NCBI GenBank assembly: GCA_024803745.1 | Contig: JANJXV010000004.1 | Coordinates: 40,120,358-40,184,357 of the forward strand | Direction: 5' to 3' | Length of the DNA: 64,000 bases | Source of the DNA: Megascapheus bottae | Taxonomy: Eukaryota; Chordata; Mammalia; Rodentia; Geomyidae | In this document: positions 41,748 through 52,392 of the stretch, piece after piece | How positions within the stretch are numbered: the stretch's first letter is position 1 | How the letters are laid out: each line of letters starts with the position of its first letter | Program-made: the position numbers and the translations under genes | The notes under the pieces: model-generated | The model's database searches: none | Told to the model about the DNA's origin: nothing | The model's input: only the letters and a program-made list of their open reading frames with translations

Positions 41748-42129
41748 TTTTGCTAACTAATTTTTTTTATTAAAGAATTTATTAACCTTGATTTTTTTTA
41801 CATCATATTTCAAATGTTTAACAAACAGGTATTCAAGAAGGGAATCTCTTTATACAGTCACAGGCACTTAATTTTTAGAACATAATCAAAATTAGGCTAA
41901 GGGTTTGTATATCATAGATACGTATTAATCAATGTAATAAAACATGTCTATAGAGTCATAAGTTTTTATGTCTATGTAGTTGTGTTTATATTTCATATAC
42001 CATGTTCATGTCATTGGGTATGCAAATATTGAGTCCTTGCTCTTGCACTATTTGGATCTAATAGCCACATATTAAGGATACCATGCGCCTTTTGTTCCTT
42101 TGGTCTTAACTTGTGTCACTCAACATGAT

Positions 42130-42203
42130 TCACTCTAGATTCATCCACTTCCCTGCAAATGCCATTATTTTATCTTGTCTGTTGGCTATGTAGAGTTTCA
42201 TTG

Positions 42204-42239
<36 letters not shown>

Positions 42240-45200
42240 TTTTCTGTATCCATTCATCTGCAGTAGGGCATCTGGATTGTTTCCATTGCTTGGCTATTAT
42301 GAATAGTGCAGAGATAAACATAGCTAAGCAGGTGTCCTTATCATATCTTGGGTTATGATGTTCACGGTAGATACCCAGGAGTGGTATGGCAGGATGAAAG
42401 GGAAGGTCTGTTTTCAGTTCTTTAAGAAACCTCCACACTGCTTTCCAGAGTGGCTGAACTAGTTTACAATCCCACCAGCAGTGTAGTAGAGTTCCTTTTT
42501 CTCCACAACTCTGCCAGCATCTGTCATTGTCTGAGTTCAAAATCTTGGCCATTCTTGTTGGGGTAAGGTGGTATCTTAGGGTTGTTTTTATTTGCATTTC
42601 TTTTATGATCATGGGTGATGAACATTTCCTCATATGCTTTTCTGCCATTTTAATCTCTTTTTTTGATAAGTTTCTCTTTAGTTCCCTTGCCCATTTAGTA
42701 AATGGTTTGTTGGGTTTGGGGGGATTAGTTTCTTGAGTTCCCTGTAGATACTGGATATTAAGCATTTGTCAGATGTATTGTTGGTGAATATCTTTTCCCA
42801 GTTGGTTGGCTGTCTCTCTACTTTTGCAACTATGTTTTTATCTGTGCAGAAACTTTTTATTTTTAGGTAATCCCATTTATCAAGTCTCTCTCCAATCTGT
42901 TGTGACCCTGGGATTCTGTTCAGGAATCTTTTGCCTGTGCCTATGAGTTCCAGTGTCTCTCCTACTCTTATCATGTAGCAGTTTCACAGTTTCCAGTCTG
43001 ACATTGAGGTCTTTGATCCACTTTGAGTTAATGCTTGTGCATGGCGAAAGGCTAGGGTCAATTTTTATTTTTCTGCATGTGGCTGCCCAGTTTTGCCAGC
43101 ACCAATAATTGAATAAACTGTGTTTGTTCCACTGTATATCTTTGGCTCCTTTGTCAAATACAAGTTGACTATAGGTATGTGGTTCTATTTCTGTATCTTC
43201 AGTTCTGTTCCATTGATCTTTTGGTCTGTTTTTGTGCCAATACCTTGCTGTTTTTGTTATTATGTCTGCATAGTAGAGTTTGAAGTCTGGTATTATAATA
43301 TCACCTGCATTGCTCTTTTTGCCTAGAATTGTTTTTGCTATTCTAGATATTTTCTTGTTCCATATGAACCTTTGGATTGTATCTTCAATTTCCATAAAGA
43401 ATGTCTTTGGGATTTTGAGGGGGATTGCATTGAATTTGTATGTCAATTTTGGCAGTATAGCCATTTTTACTATGTTGGTTCTCCCTAACCATGAGCATGG
43501 GATGTCTTTCCATTTCCTAGTGTCCTCTTTAATTTCTTTTGTTAGGCTTTTATAGTTTTCATTTTATTCTTTTGGGGGCTATTGCGAATGGGATCATTTT
43601 CTTGATTTGGCCTTCTGTTTGTGTATTGTTGGTGTACAAGAAGGCTGCTGACTTCTGAAGACTGATTTTGTATCTTGTCACTTGGCTAAAGTGGTTTATT
43701 AATTCTAGGAGTTTGGGAGTGGAGCTTATTGGATCACTCAAGTAGAGGATCATGTCATCTGCGAATAGGGATATTTTAATTTCTTTTTTCCCTATGTGGA
43801 TCCCTTTGATGTCCTTTTCTTGCCTTATTGCTCTAGCTAAAGGTTCCAGCACTATATTGAAGAGAAGTGGAAAGAGTGGACATCCCTGTCTAGTTCCTGA
43901 TTTTAAGGTAAATGGTACCAGTCTTTCACCATTTAGTATAATACTGACTGCAGGTTTGTTATATATGGCTTTAATTATTTTAAGGAATTTACCTCTTATT
44001 CCTATTTTTTCTAGTGCTTTCAACATGAATGGATGTTGTATTTTGTCAAATGCCTTCTCCGCATCCAGAGAAATTATCATATGATTCTTATCCTTAGCTC
44101 TATTGATGTAATGTATTACATTGATTGATTTGCGAATGTTAAGCCAGCCTTGCATCTGTGGGATGGAGCCTATTGGATCGTAGTGTACAATTTTTTAAAT
44201 TCGTTTCTGGATTCTGTTGGCTAGTATTTTATTGAGGAGTTTTGCATCTGTGTTCATTAGAGAAATAGGTCTGTAATTTCATTTTTTTGTTGGGTCTTTC
44301 CCTGGTTTGGGGATGAGAGTAATATTAGCTTCATAAAATGAGTTTGGTATTGCTCCTTCTGCTTCTATTTCTCAGAAGAGTTTCAAGAGTATAGGTGTTG
44401 CTTCATCTTTAAACATCTTGTAGAATTCCGCAGTGAAAACATCTGGCCCTGGGCTCTTTTTGGTTGGTATTTCCCTGATTGCTTCCACAATTTCATTGTA
44501 AGAGATTGTTTTGTTAAGTTTGTTTACCTCTTCATTGTTAAATGTGGGCAGCCTATATTTATTTAAGAAATCATCTATTTCTACTAGGTTTTCTTGTTTC
44601 TTTGAATATAGGCCCTGGTAGTAGTTATTCATAATGGACTGAATTTCTTGGATATTGGTTGTGATTGTTCCCGTGGAGTCTCTAATCTTGAGTCTCCTCT
44701 CTCCTTTTTTTGATTAATCTTGCCAGGGGTCTGTCTATTTTGTTGACTATTGTATAGTGGATCTTATTTCAATCTCTGATATTTCTGATTTTTTGTTATT
44801 TCTGTCCTTCTAGTTGTTTTGGAATTAACTTTTTCTTGCTCCTCTAGGTGTTTCAATTTCTTTTTTAGGTTACTTACATGCTCTTCTGTCTTTTTAATAT
44901 GCACTCCTAGTGTGATAAATTTGTTCCTTAGAACTACCTTTGCTGTGTCCCATAAGTTCCTTTGTGAAGTCTCTTGTATTGTCATTACATTCAAGAAAGT
45001 TTAGAATTTATTCTTTGATCTGATCTGTCACCTGGGAGTTATTCAGAAGTGTGTTGTTCAGCTTCCAAGTGTTTGAATGTTTTTTGACTTTTACTGCATT
45101 GTTCAGAACTAGTCAGACTCCACTATGATCAGATAGAATGCATGGGATTATATCAGTCCTCTTATATATGCTTAAGTTTTCTGTACGATCTATTTTGGAG

Positions 45201-45780
45201 TGAGTTCCATGTGCTGCTGAGAAAAATGTATAAAGTTTCACTGTTGGATGGAAGACTCTGTGTATATCTGTTAAGCCCAGCCGGGCTATGGTGTCGTTTA
45301 AGTCGATGGTGTCTTTGCTTAAATTTGTTAAGTTGACCTGTCATTTGGTGAGAGTGGCATGTTCAAGTCTCCCACTATGATTGGGTTTGAGTCTATCTTG
45401 TTCTGTAATTCTAAGACAGTTTGCTTGACGAATTTGGGTGCTCCTGTGTTGGGGAGTATATGTTAATAACTGCAGTATTGTGGGTATGGATTGTACCCTT
45501 TACTGATATGTAGCGGCTGCCTTTATCTTTATGTACTGATTTTACCGGGAAGTTAATTTTGTCAGAGATTAAGATTGCAACTCCTGCTTTTTTGCACGGT
45601 GCATTATAGTGGAAAATTTGTTTCCATCCTTTCACCTGGAGCTTGTTTCTGTCTTTGGCAGTGAGGTGAGTCTCTTAGAGGCAATATATGGATAGGTCTT
45701 GTTTCTTAATCCAGTCTGCTGCTCTGTGTCTTTTGGTTGGATTGTTCAGTGGTCAGTGGTCAGTGTCCTTTTTCATTATT
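42130..45780 (-). pseudogene. L1 ORF2 (endonuclease and reverse transcriptase), broken
   Basis: ORF2 of L1 nicks target DNA and reverse-transcribes L1 RNA there. Visible pieces in order: endonuclease domain (45411-45635, KKAGVAILISDKINFP, INIYSPTQEH); linker (44764-44994); RT fingers start (44372-44632, PTKKSPGPDVFTAEFYKMF); RT palm (43559-44155) with [15 protein letters not shown] and the catalytic FADDM at 43751-43765 intact; thumb and C-terminal region (42880-43464, 42130-42974) with SDNDRCWQSCGEKGTLLHCW and the ending AFAGKWMNLE. The pieces are in different frames with stops between, and the first roughly 20 codons of the endonuclease are not readable. Confidence 0.95.
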
Positions 45781-46436
45781 TAATTTTACTTCTGAGTTTC
45801 TTTCTCTCTTTTTTTCCCCCTTTTGTGTTTAGTGATTTATAGGTAATTGCTTTTTGATGGGGGTTCTAGCTGTTCTGAAGTTTGTTCTTGATTATTTAAT
45901 AATTTTTATAAGCGTGTATTCATGTAGCTTCTCTTTGGAATGAAATATTCTTGTTTCTCCCTCAAATGTAAAAGCTAGTTTTGCTGGATAAATCAGTCTG
46001 GGTTGGCAGTTGTTGGTCTCCGGGGTATGAATGATGTTTTTCCAAGCTTTTCTTGCATTTAGGGTTTGCGTGGAGAGGTCTGCAGTTATTCTATTTTTTT
46101 CCCATTGTAGTATAGCTGTTTCTTTGTTTTTGTAGCATTTAAGATCCACTCCTTGGTATTCAGGTCTAGTGTTTTTACTATGATGTGTCTAGACGAGTTC
46201 TTTCTAGGATCTTGCCTATTTGGAGTCCTGAAACCTTCATTAATGTAAGTATTTTCCCTTTTAGTTTGGGGAAGTTCTCAGCTATGATTTTGGTGAATAA
46301 GGGTTGCATTCCTTTATCAAGGAACTCTTCCCCTTCATTGATCCCTATTATACGAAGATTAGATTTCTTGGCTGCATCTGCCAGGTCCTAGAGTTCTCTC
46401 TGGTGAATTCTGACTGATTTTTCCAGGCTGATGATT

Positions 46437-46982
46437 TGTTGCTCCTCTCTGGGGCAGCAACACGGGAACGGGGAGGGACACACAGGGCCAGCCTGTAGTC
46501 CCCCGGGAGCCGAGCGAGATGGTAAGTGTCGAAGACCCAGCCCTCCCCCAATCACCGGGGAAGAAAAAACCACGCTGAGTCAGAAGCAGTGTTAAGCATG
46601 GAAGCGCATCAGATCTCTCTGCTGATCTCTGCTGATCTCTCTGATGCTCTCCGATGCTCTCCTCCTTTATTGCGTCAGACAATTAATTATATACTGTTAG
46701 GGTAGGAGAAGGTGGGCACTGGGAAGCTAGCCAATAGGGAGAGGGCCCCTGTGCTACCACTAAGGATCTGGGTGGGGCTTTCAGGTAGTGGGCAGGACAG
46801 GTGCAGGAAAGCGCGCGAGACTTGAGCTGCTGCGAGACCCGCGAAACTGCGGGGGGTTCAATCGAGTCACGTACACAGAGATGCCTTAGGAGAGGTATGC
46901 AAAAGACCGAATGCCTAGACAAAGCCCTTTAATTGCAGCTGAGCCAGAATCAGGCTTCAGGGATGGAGGCTAGGCCCCAACA
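46437..46982 (-). mobile_element. Solo LTR, class II (ERVK/IAP-like), 546 bp
   Basis: Ends form the short inverted repeat TGTTG...CAACA. ATGATT at 46431-46436 and 46983-46988 is a 6-bp TSD, the size typical of ERVK/IAP integrases. On the minus strand it has a U3 with an inverted CCAAT motif (TATTGGCT), a TATA-like AGTATATAAT near 46687-46700 and AATAAAG near 46664-46672, then a GATCTCT/GCTCTC-rich R/U5. No gag, pol or env, no primer-binding site and no second LTR are present, so the provirus recombined to a solo LTR. It lies in the same orientation as the host L1. Confidence 0.93.
46664..46700 (-). promoter_or_regulatory. LTR TATA box and polyadenylation signal
   Basis: Minus-strand AGTATATAATTAATTG is followed about 12 nt on by GCAATAAAGG, the compact TATA/AATAAA layout of a short R region. 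The order on the minus strand sets the LTR orientation. Whether it is active is unknown. Confidence 0.75.
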
Positions 46983-47264
46983 ATGATTCTCTATTCCAGC
47001 TCTTTTGTTTTATCTTCAGTTCCTGATATCCTGGTATTAATCTTTTTTTCCACTTCTCTTTTGAGTTCTTGGAGCTCCTTGTAATTTCCTGCTTTTGTTT
47101 TTGGAATTCTGCTTTAATCTCATTGGTCTTATCCAAAATCATCTCTTTGAATAGAGTCATATTTTGTGTCTCTTCAAGTGTCATTTCTTGGGATGGTGAC
47201 ATCTCTCTCGTCTCTTTACTCTTGTTTCCTTTTAGGCTTTGTGTGGGACTTTATTTATATATGT

Positions 47265-48433
47265 CATAATTCGTCTTTGTGCTTTGCGAGGCATCGAGGA
47301 CTGTTGTTGTAGGTTCACTCTGTGGTCGGTAGGTGGTGGTCTTTACTTGATTTGGGACTGGTGGTTCTGGGAATCTGTGTATACCTGTGGTTCTCAGGCA
47401 AATTAGTTCCGCCACTGAGTCGGTCAGAGTTTGCAGCTTTTGCAGGTGTTCGGCCTGTTCCCAGAAGCTGTGTGCTCAACCCAATCGGGCCCCACAGTGG
47501 GCCGTAGGATGGAGTTGCACACTTTGGTCTCAACTAGCCTGGCAGATGGCTAGTTTTCCTGCCCTGTTCCTGGGGTCAGGGCCCAGTTGAGGACTTGGGA
47601 TTGAGTTTTTGAGTGCTCTCAGCTAAAGCAGCCTGACTGGTTTCCGCTGGGCGGGTCCTAGTGGGGGATGTGGGCTCTGATGGCGGAGCTGCGCCTTTCT
47701 GGCTCTCAGGGGTGGAGCTGGGCCCCTGCTGGTCTGCCCTTCAGTTCCCTGCTGTGTTTCAGTGGCTTTGGCCTGAGAGTCTGTTTGTGACTGGAGTGAG
47801 GCTCCTTGGTGCTGTCTTGCTGGAGACTCCCAGCAGGAGGGCGCCTCGCTCAGGTTTAGGTTAGTCAGATGCTGGCTCCCACACTCCCGTACACCCCCAC
47901 ATGCTGTTGGAAGGCAGGATCTCAGAGCCCCTTAGTCTCCAGTTTCAATGGCCTAGGAGAGGAGGTTGTTGGGCAGGTGGGAGCCGGGACACCTCTGCCC
48001 CCTTTGGTGGGGTGCTGGGTTTTATCACCTGCCCACCTCCAGTCTCCAGTCAATGGCCTGAGGGAGAGGGGTGTGGGGGGGAGAGACAGGATTCTGAATT
48101 CCTTGCCCCCCCCCCTGCACTTGACAGTCTTTCTTGGGTGGGATGGGAGGGGTCTGGGTTAAGTTCTGTAGCTTGCCACCAGCTCTGCTTTCCCTATGAG
48201 TTTGAGGGAACCCGCTGGACTACTTACTCGTTGGGGTTGGGCTGAGCTGCTCCGTGGTATTAGAGGGTCGTTTGCCTCCCCTCTGGTCTCTGCCTCCGCA
48301 TCTGTGCTGCCTGCGCCCGGTCTGTATGGGTTCATGCGTCTGGATTCTGCCGCTTGCTGGCGTTGCTAGAGTTGGGGGCTTCCCGGGCCCGGTGCCCTCC
48401 GCTGCAGCTTTCGTGGCTTGGAGCCACGAAAGC
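47265..48433 (-). promoter_or_regulatory. L1 5'UTR (internal promoter region)
   Basis: About 1.2 kb, the only GC-rich stretch in the window, upstream of L1 ORF1 on the minus strand. Several open frames on the plus strand here are by-products of high GC content. Not a CpG island of PDSS2 as far as I can judge. Confidence 0.8.
48407..48433. repeat. Perfect 11-bp inverted repeat at the L1 5' junction
   Basis: GCTTTCGTGGC at 48407-48417, 5-nt loop TTGGA, GCCACGAAAGC at 48423-48433. It lies exactly where the GC-rich L1 5'UTR gives way to AT-rich intron. Confidence 0.9.
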
Positions 48434-48586
48434 TAATTTTAAGATAGAGTCTTTTCCTGATTAGGTACATGTCAGAACAATGCCCATTTTATGCCCATTT
48501 TAGGCTTCTTGTAATTGCTGACATGTAAGTCACACACCACTGTTTTTAACAAAGTTTATCTGACTTCAGTTTATAGTCTTACCTTT

Positions 48587-48683
48587 TTTTAATATATTTT
48601 TTATTGTAATTAATAGAAGGGTTACATTATATTCACCAGATAGAAGGTGCATTACTTCACATACATTGATACCCTTTCTCATG
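48587..48683 (-). mobile_element. 97-bp L1 stub with perfect 16-bp TSD
   Basis: Only the last part of the L1 3'UTR (TTTTTATTGTAATTAATAG... to TACCCTTTCTCATG), same lineage as 19599. TTATAGTCTTACCTTT at 48571-48586 and 48684-48699. Confidence 0.96.
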
Positions 48684-48699
48684 TTATAGTCTTACCTTT

Positions 48700-48893
48700 A
48701 AAAAAATATATATATATATTTAAGTAGTTGTAAAGGGAGATATAACTTAACATGGCAGAATATGAAGAGCGCATCTTGATTGGTGTCACCCCCTTAAACA
48801 ACCTCATTCCCCTTCTACCTACCCCTTCCATTTCCTAATTTTATAATATATACGAAGAATTCTTGACTACATTCCTACCCATCCAGTCTTTTT
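48700..48893 (-). other. Possible old L1 3' remnant
   Basis: TATATA run, then CCCCTTAAACAACCTCATTC and pyrimidine-rich text. The style resembles a reversed L1 3'UTR but I cannot align it to the others. Confidence 0.35.
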
Positions 48894-49060
48894 GTTTGTT
48901 TTTCCATGCCAGGGCTTCTTCCTTACTAGCCAGTCACTTTACCAATGAGCTACATCCTCTATTCATTCATATATATTGTTGTTGCAATATCAGGGCTTGA
49001 ACTGAGAGCTTTGTACTTTCAGCATTTTTGCTTACAGCTCACACTCTACTCTTTGAGTTT
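48894..49060 (-). mobile_element. Old ID/Geo-type SINE fragments
   Basis: CAGGGCTTCTTCCTTACTAG...CCAATGAGCTACATCC and GCAATATCAGGGCTTGAACT...TTTGCTTACAGCTCACACTC look like two decayed tRNA-type monomers in reverse. Confidence 0.5.
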
Positions 49061-49403
49061 GCAGTCTTGAAACAATTTTAATGCTTTGTTGCAACATGAA
49101 GAAGGTTTTGTGTTTTTTTCTCTTAAACTGGTATTTCTACTCTTTATTTTTATATTTCCAATTCTTTTTGTCAAATATCACATTCTATGTTAAAGTCTTT
49201 TTTTTTTCTTTTCAAAAAAGTATTGTAAACCCATTAATGGGTCACAAAATCATGTCAGTAAGTTACAGTCAGACTGAAAACATTAGAAAAGATTATAATA
49301 GTTTTATAGTCCTTTGGCAAAAACTATACCTTCTGTATATAGCTAGTCTTTTTTATTCAGTTGTGTGTATATAATTAAAAAAAGAAAAAACATGATCAAC
49401 ATT
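49061..49403. other. Unique AT-rich intron sequence
   Basis: No exon or repeat recognised. Confidence 0.5.
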
Positions 49404-49729
49404 TTACTTTTTTGAGGTAGGGTCTCAAATCTGTATTCTTAGCTACTCAGGAAGATGAGATCTAAGGACTACAGTTCAAAGCCAACTTGGGCAGGAAATT
49501 CCATGAGATTCCTATCTGCAGTTAACTATCAGAAAGCCAGAAATGGAGCTGTGGCTCCAAGTGGTAAAGCACTATCCTTGAGCACAAACACTCAGGAACA
49601 GTGCCCATGCCCTGAGTTCTAGCCCCAAAGAGAGAGATACCAAAGAGAGAGATAGGGATAGCCTCTCATTTCTGCCTCAGTCTCCTGTGTTGCTGAAATT
49701 ATAGGCTTTCACCACCATGCCCAGCTAGA
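49404..49729 (-). mobile_element. Old B1, split by a 7SL-Geo
   Basis: TTTTTGAGGTAGGGTCTC before and GGGATAGCCTCTCATTTCTG...CACCACCATGCCCAGC after are the two halves of a reversed B1. Confidence 0.75.
49423..49637 (+). mobile_element. 7SL-Geo SINE nested in B1
   Basis: AATCTGTATTCTTAGCTACT, CAGTTAACTATCAGAAAGC, GCTGTGGCTCCAAGTGG, then a purine tail AAAGAGAGAGATACC. The left arm lacks its first roughly 15 nt. Confidence 0.82.
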
Positions 49730-50237
49730 ATGTTACTGATCAACCCATTTCATGTATGTTAGAACTTTACATCTGCTTTTTTAATTATTTTACTGAATAG
49801 ACTTATTGATATTATATATATGTAAAATGGAGTTAGTAAAATATACTCTATACCTCTAGATCTTAGGAGTGTAAGAAGTTCTTCCTCTCAAAATGTTTCT
49901 TTTCAACTAAGTTGTACATTGAGGGAGCTTTGAGGCCACTTAAGGGTTCTAATCTCTATTAAGTGTTACACTGAACTATGAACTTATCAAAAGATTGTAA
50001 TTTTGTTCACTGGTGTAAGAATTATGTACTCTTAAGCATAAATCTCAAAAGTATCTTCCCATGTTTCAGTTTTACATTCCCACCTCTGCTCTGTTCAGTG
50101 AGGGCAGCTTTCTCTCAAGAGCGCTGTTGTGGCAGTGAATTCACTTCTCTCAAAGAAACAAGGCACTAAGACACTTTAGTATATTTAGTTGTTCCTAAAA
50201 CTTAAGGAATAGATCATTCAATGTAGTATAGTTTTTA
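49730..50237. other. Unique intron sequence
   Basis: No exon or repeat recognised. Confidence 0.5.
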
Positions 50238-50252
50238 GCAACAGTAATTTTT

Positions 50253-50461
50253 TTTTTTTTTTTTTTTTTTTTGCCAGTCCTGGGCTTGAGCTCAGCGCCT
50301 GAGCACTGTCCTTGGATTTTTTCTCAAGGACAGTGCTCTACCACTTGAGCCTCAGCACCACTTCCAGTTTTTTTTTCTATGTATGTGGTGCTGAGGAATC
50401 AAACCTGGGTCTTCGTGCATGCTAGGCAAAGCACTCTTCCACTAGGCCAAAAACCCTGCCT
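50253..50461 (-). mobile_element. IDL-Geo SINE with perfect 15-bp TSD
   Basis: Poly-T, GCCAGTCCTGGGCTTGAGCT to GGCCAAAAACCCTGCC. GCAACAGTAATTTTT at 50238-50252 and 50462-50476. Confidence 0.97.
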
Positions 50462-50849
50462 GCAACAGTAATTTTTATGCATAATATTAAAATAATAAAC
50501 CTGAGCATGTATTTAAGAATGTGTAGCTGTCACTTTTAGGAAGTCATTATGATATAGAAAGAGGAACTCAGGACTCCAAAGTATAATGCCTGAATGTGGG
50601 AGATGAAAAACAGGAAAAATCAGAAGGTCAGGGCAGGGCAGGGCAGTTAAAGAAACCATCTTTTAGTTTCCTCAATCTCATTTAGTTTGCTCCCCTTTCT
50701 ACCACTTCTGCCTATAAGTTATTTTTGAGTTAGGGTAGAGGATTGTTTTTTAAGGTATGCTTAATAAATCTAGTAATACTTTCTATTGTTCTTTAGATAC
50801 AAAAGAGCAAACGTCTTGTCATGGCATATTCAACCTGTGGGCCTGTAGC

Positions 50850-51427
50850 CTTGTTTCACTCAGTGCCCTTGGCCTGGCTTATGCTTGTTCTTGTGCTGTG
50901 ATTAACTCCCTAACTGTTCTCTTCTTGCAGCTTTCCTTTACATAGGCTCTTCTTTGAATGTCAACTAAGTCATCACTTCCTCTTTGTAGTTTATAGCATT
51001 TATCACCATGGGTAATTTAATAATAAACCTGAAATTTTCACTTTTTTTTTCTTTTTGTGGGTCATGGGGCTTGAATTGACCTGGGTGCTGTCCCTGAGCT
51101 CTTCAGCTCAAGGCTACCTTCCTACCCTCAAGCCAAGCCCCACTTCCCATTTTCTAGAGGTTAGTCTCAGATCCTTTTGTGCCTGGGCTGACTTTGAACC
51201 TCAACCTTAGCCTCCTGAGTAGCTGAGGTTACAGGCCTGAACCACTGAGCCCGGCTTGAGATTTTCGCTTTTATAAGTTGCTTCCATGCTTCACAAATTC
51301 CATGCTTACCAAGTTTCATACCTGGATTTTGCTGGCCTTTACACCTAAAATTAGCACCGTGCCTAATGCTCTAATGCGTAGGAAAAGTGTTCAGTTTATG
51401 TCTGGTAAGTGAGTGAATGAAGGATGA
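50850..51427 (+). mobile_element. Ancient L2-like repeat, split by a SINE
   Basis: Wording and order follow the mammalian L2 3' region: CACTCAGTGCCCTTGGCCTG, TTATAGCATTTATCACC before the SINE, and TAGCACCGTGCCTAATGC, GTGAGTGAATGAAGG after. Identified from memory; very diverged. Confidence 0.5.
51041..51256 (-). mobile_element. 7SL-Geo SINE nested in the L2-like repeat
   Basis: GGGTCATGGGGCTTGAATTG to CCACTGAGCCCGGCT. TGARATTTTCRCTTTT on both flanks (two mismatches) is a worn TSD. Confidence 0.9.
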
Positions 51428-51487
51428 CGTTTTTGTTTACATAAGAAAATAATTCTATAAAACTTTAGTGATAAAGATTACACTATA

Positions 51488-51686
51488 GGGTCGCTAGTTT
51501 GGCCTACTGGTAAAGTGGTTGTCTATCATGCACGAAGACCCAGGTTCGATTCCTTGGCACTACATACCTAGAAAAAAGCCAGAAGTGGCTGAGGCTCCAG
51601 TGGTAGAGCTCTATCCCTGAGAAAGCCCAAGGATAGTGCTCAAGCCCTGAGCTCAAGCCCAGGACTGGCAAAAAAAAAAAAAAAAG
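51488..51686 (+). mobile_element. IDL-Geo SINE
   Basis: GGGTCGCTAGTTTGGCCTAC to CCCAGGACTGGC plus A-tail. AAAGATTACA repeats on both sides. GAAGTGGCTGAGGC lacks the TGC of GTGGTGCTGAGG. Confidence 0.95.
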
Positions 51687-51930
51687 ATTACAGTCTACTA
51701 AATGTTCCTTTTGTTTATTGGACAATTAAATATAATGAAGTGAAATACAGGATCAGAGAATAAAGTAAAGATACCAAATATCAAATAGTCCTGCCTTCTG
51801 AAAAATAGCAACAAGGGCCCCAGCATCTCCAGAGTCTGTTCTGGTTTTTCATTTTTTCCATGCAGAGCTAAAATTCACTTGATAAAATTTTTATACATTT
51901 GTATTGATCTCTAAAGAAATACATACCAGA

Positions 51931-52172
51931 GCTGGGAGTGTGGCCTAGTAGTGGTCGAGTGCCTGCCTAGCCTGCATGAAGACCCAGGTTTGATTCCTCG
52001 GTACAACATACATAGAAAAAAAAAACAGAAGTTGTGCTATGGCTCAAATGGTAGAGCCCGAACCTTGAGGAATGCCCAAGGACATGAGCAGGCCTGAGTA
52101 GGCCCTGAGTCCAAGCCCAGGGCTGGCAAAAAACAAAAAAACAAAATCACAAATAGAAAGAGAGAGAAAAAA
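51931..52172 (+). mobile_element. IDL-Geo SINE with purine-rich tail
   Basis: GAGCTGGGAGTGTGGCCTAG to CCAGGGCTGGC, then an AAAAC and AGAGAGAGA tail. The right arm has a small local duplication, GAGCAGGCCTGAGTAGGCCC. Confidence 0.92.
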
Positions 52173-52189
52173 AAAGAAAAACATACCAG

Positions 52190-52392
52190 GGTTGGGAGTG
52201 TAGCCTAGTAGTAGAATGCTCGCCTAGCATGCACAAAGTCCTGGGTTCAATTCCTCTGTACCACATACTTAGAAAAAGCTGAAAGTGGTGCTGGACTCAA
52301 GTGGTAGAGTGCTAGACTTGAGCAAAAAAGTGTCCAAGTACACTACCCTGGCCCTGAGTTCAAGCCCCAGGACTGAATGGGGAAAAAAGAAA
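52190..52392 (+). mobile_element. IDL-Geo SINE, second in tandem
   Basis: GGTTGGGAGTGTAGCCTAGT to CCCCAGGACTG. CATACCAG precedes both this and the previous copy. It carries the older GAGCAAAAAAGTG right-arm variant. Confidence 0.92.

Larger units (their letters stand above)
45892..47202 (-). pseudogene. L1 ORF1 (RNA-binding protein), interrupted by LTR
   Basis: ORF1 makes the trimeric nucleic-acid-binding chaperone of the L1 particle. The N-terminal part is at 46989-47202 (TLFKEMILDKTNEIKAEFQK, coiled-coil-like). The LTR at 46437-46982 sits in the middle. The C-terminal domain is at 45892-46149 (ARKAWKNIIHTPE, QPRLIYPAKLAFTFEG). Without the LTR only about 250 codons remain, shorter than the usual 330-370, so an internal or N-terminal loss is likely. 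A stop and frameshift also separate an upstream ATG near 47264. Confidence 0.88.
41761..48433 (-). mobile_element. Near full-length LINE-1, inactive, split by a solo LTR
   Basis: About 6.1 kb after removing the LTR, antisense to PDSS2. Order on the minus strand: GC-rich 5'UTR (48433 to about 47265), ORF1 (about 47202-45892, LTR inside), short spacer, ORF2 (about 45780-42130), 3'UTR, A-tail (T8 at 41761-41768). A (TA)n tract near 42205-42237 falls inside the ORF2 C-terminus. ORF1 and ORF2 are broken by stops and frameshifts, so it cannot move itself. The 3' end differs from the other L1 copies, marking a separate lineage. A TSD is not clear: CTAATTTT occurs at both ends but overlaps the T-run. 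Confidence 0.95.

Noticed and set aside
43120..44084. Plus-strand frames of 68-110 codons opposite L1 ORF2
   Set aside because: Shadow frames of the minus-strand reverse transcriptase region.
46359..46682. 107-codon minus-strand frame inside the LTR, considered as a gag or accessory gene
   Set aside because: It spans the LTR/L1 junction, has no retroviral domain, and the LTR is solo.
47661..48436. GC-rich plus-strand frames of 60-114 codons, considered as the PDSS2 first exon or a CpG-island gene
   Set aside because: They are antisense to the L1 5'UTR, do not resemble PDSS2 residues 1-99 and have no matching donor.
41755..48440. CTAATTTT at both ends of the large L1 as a TSD
   Set aside because: The match is short and merges with the T-run, so it could be chance. 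The TSD is left undefined.
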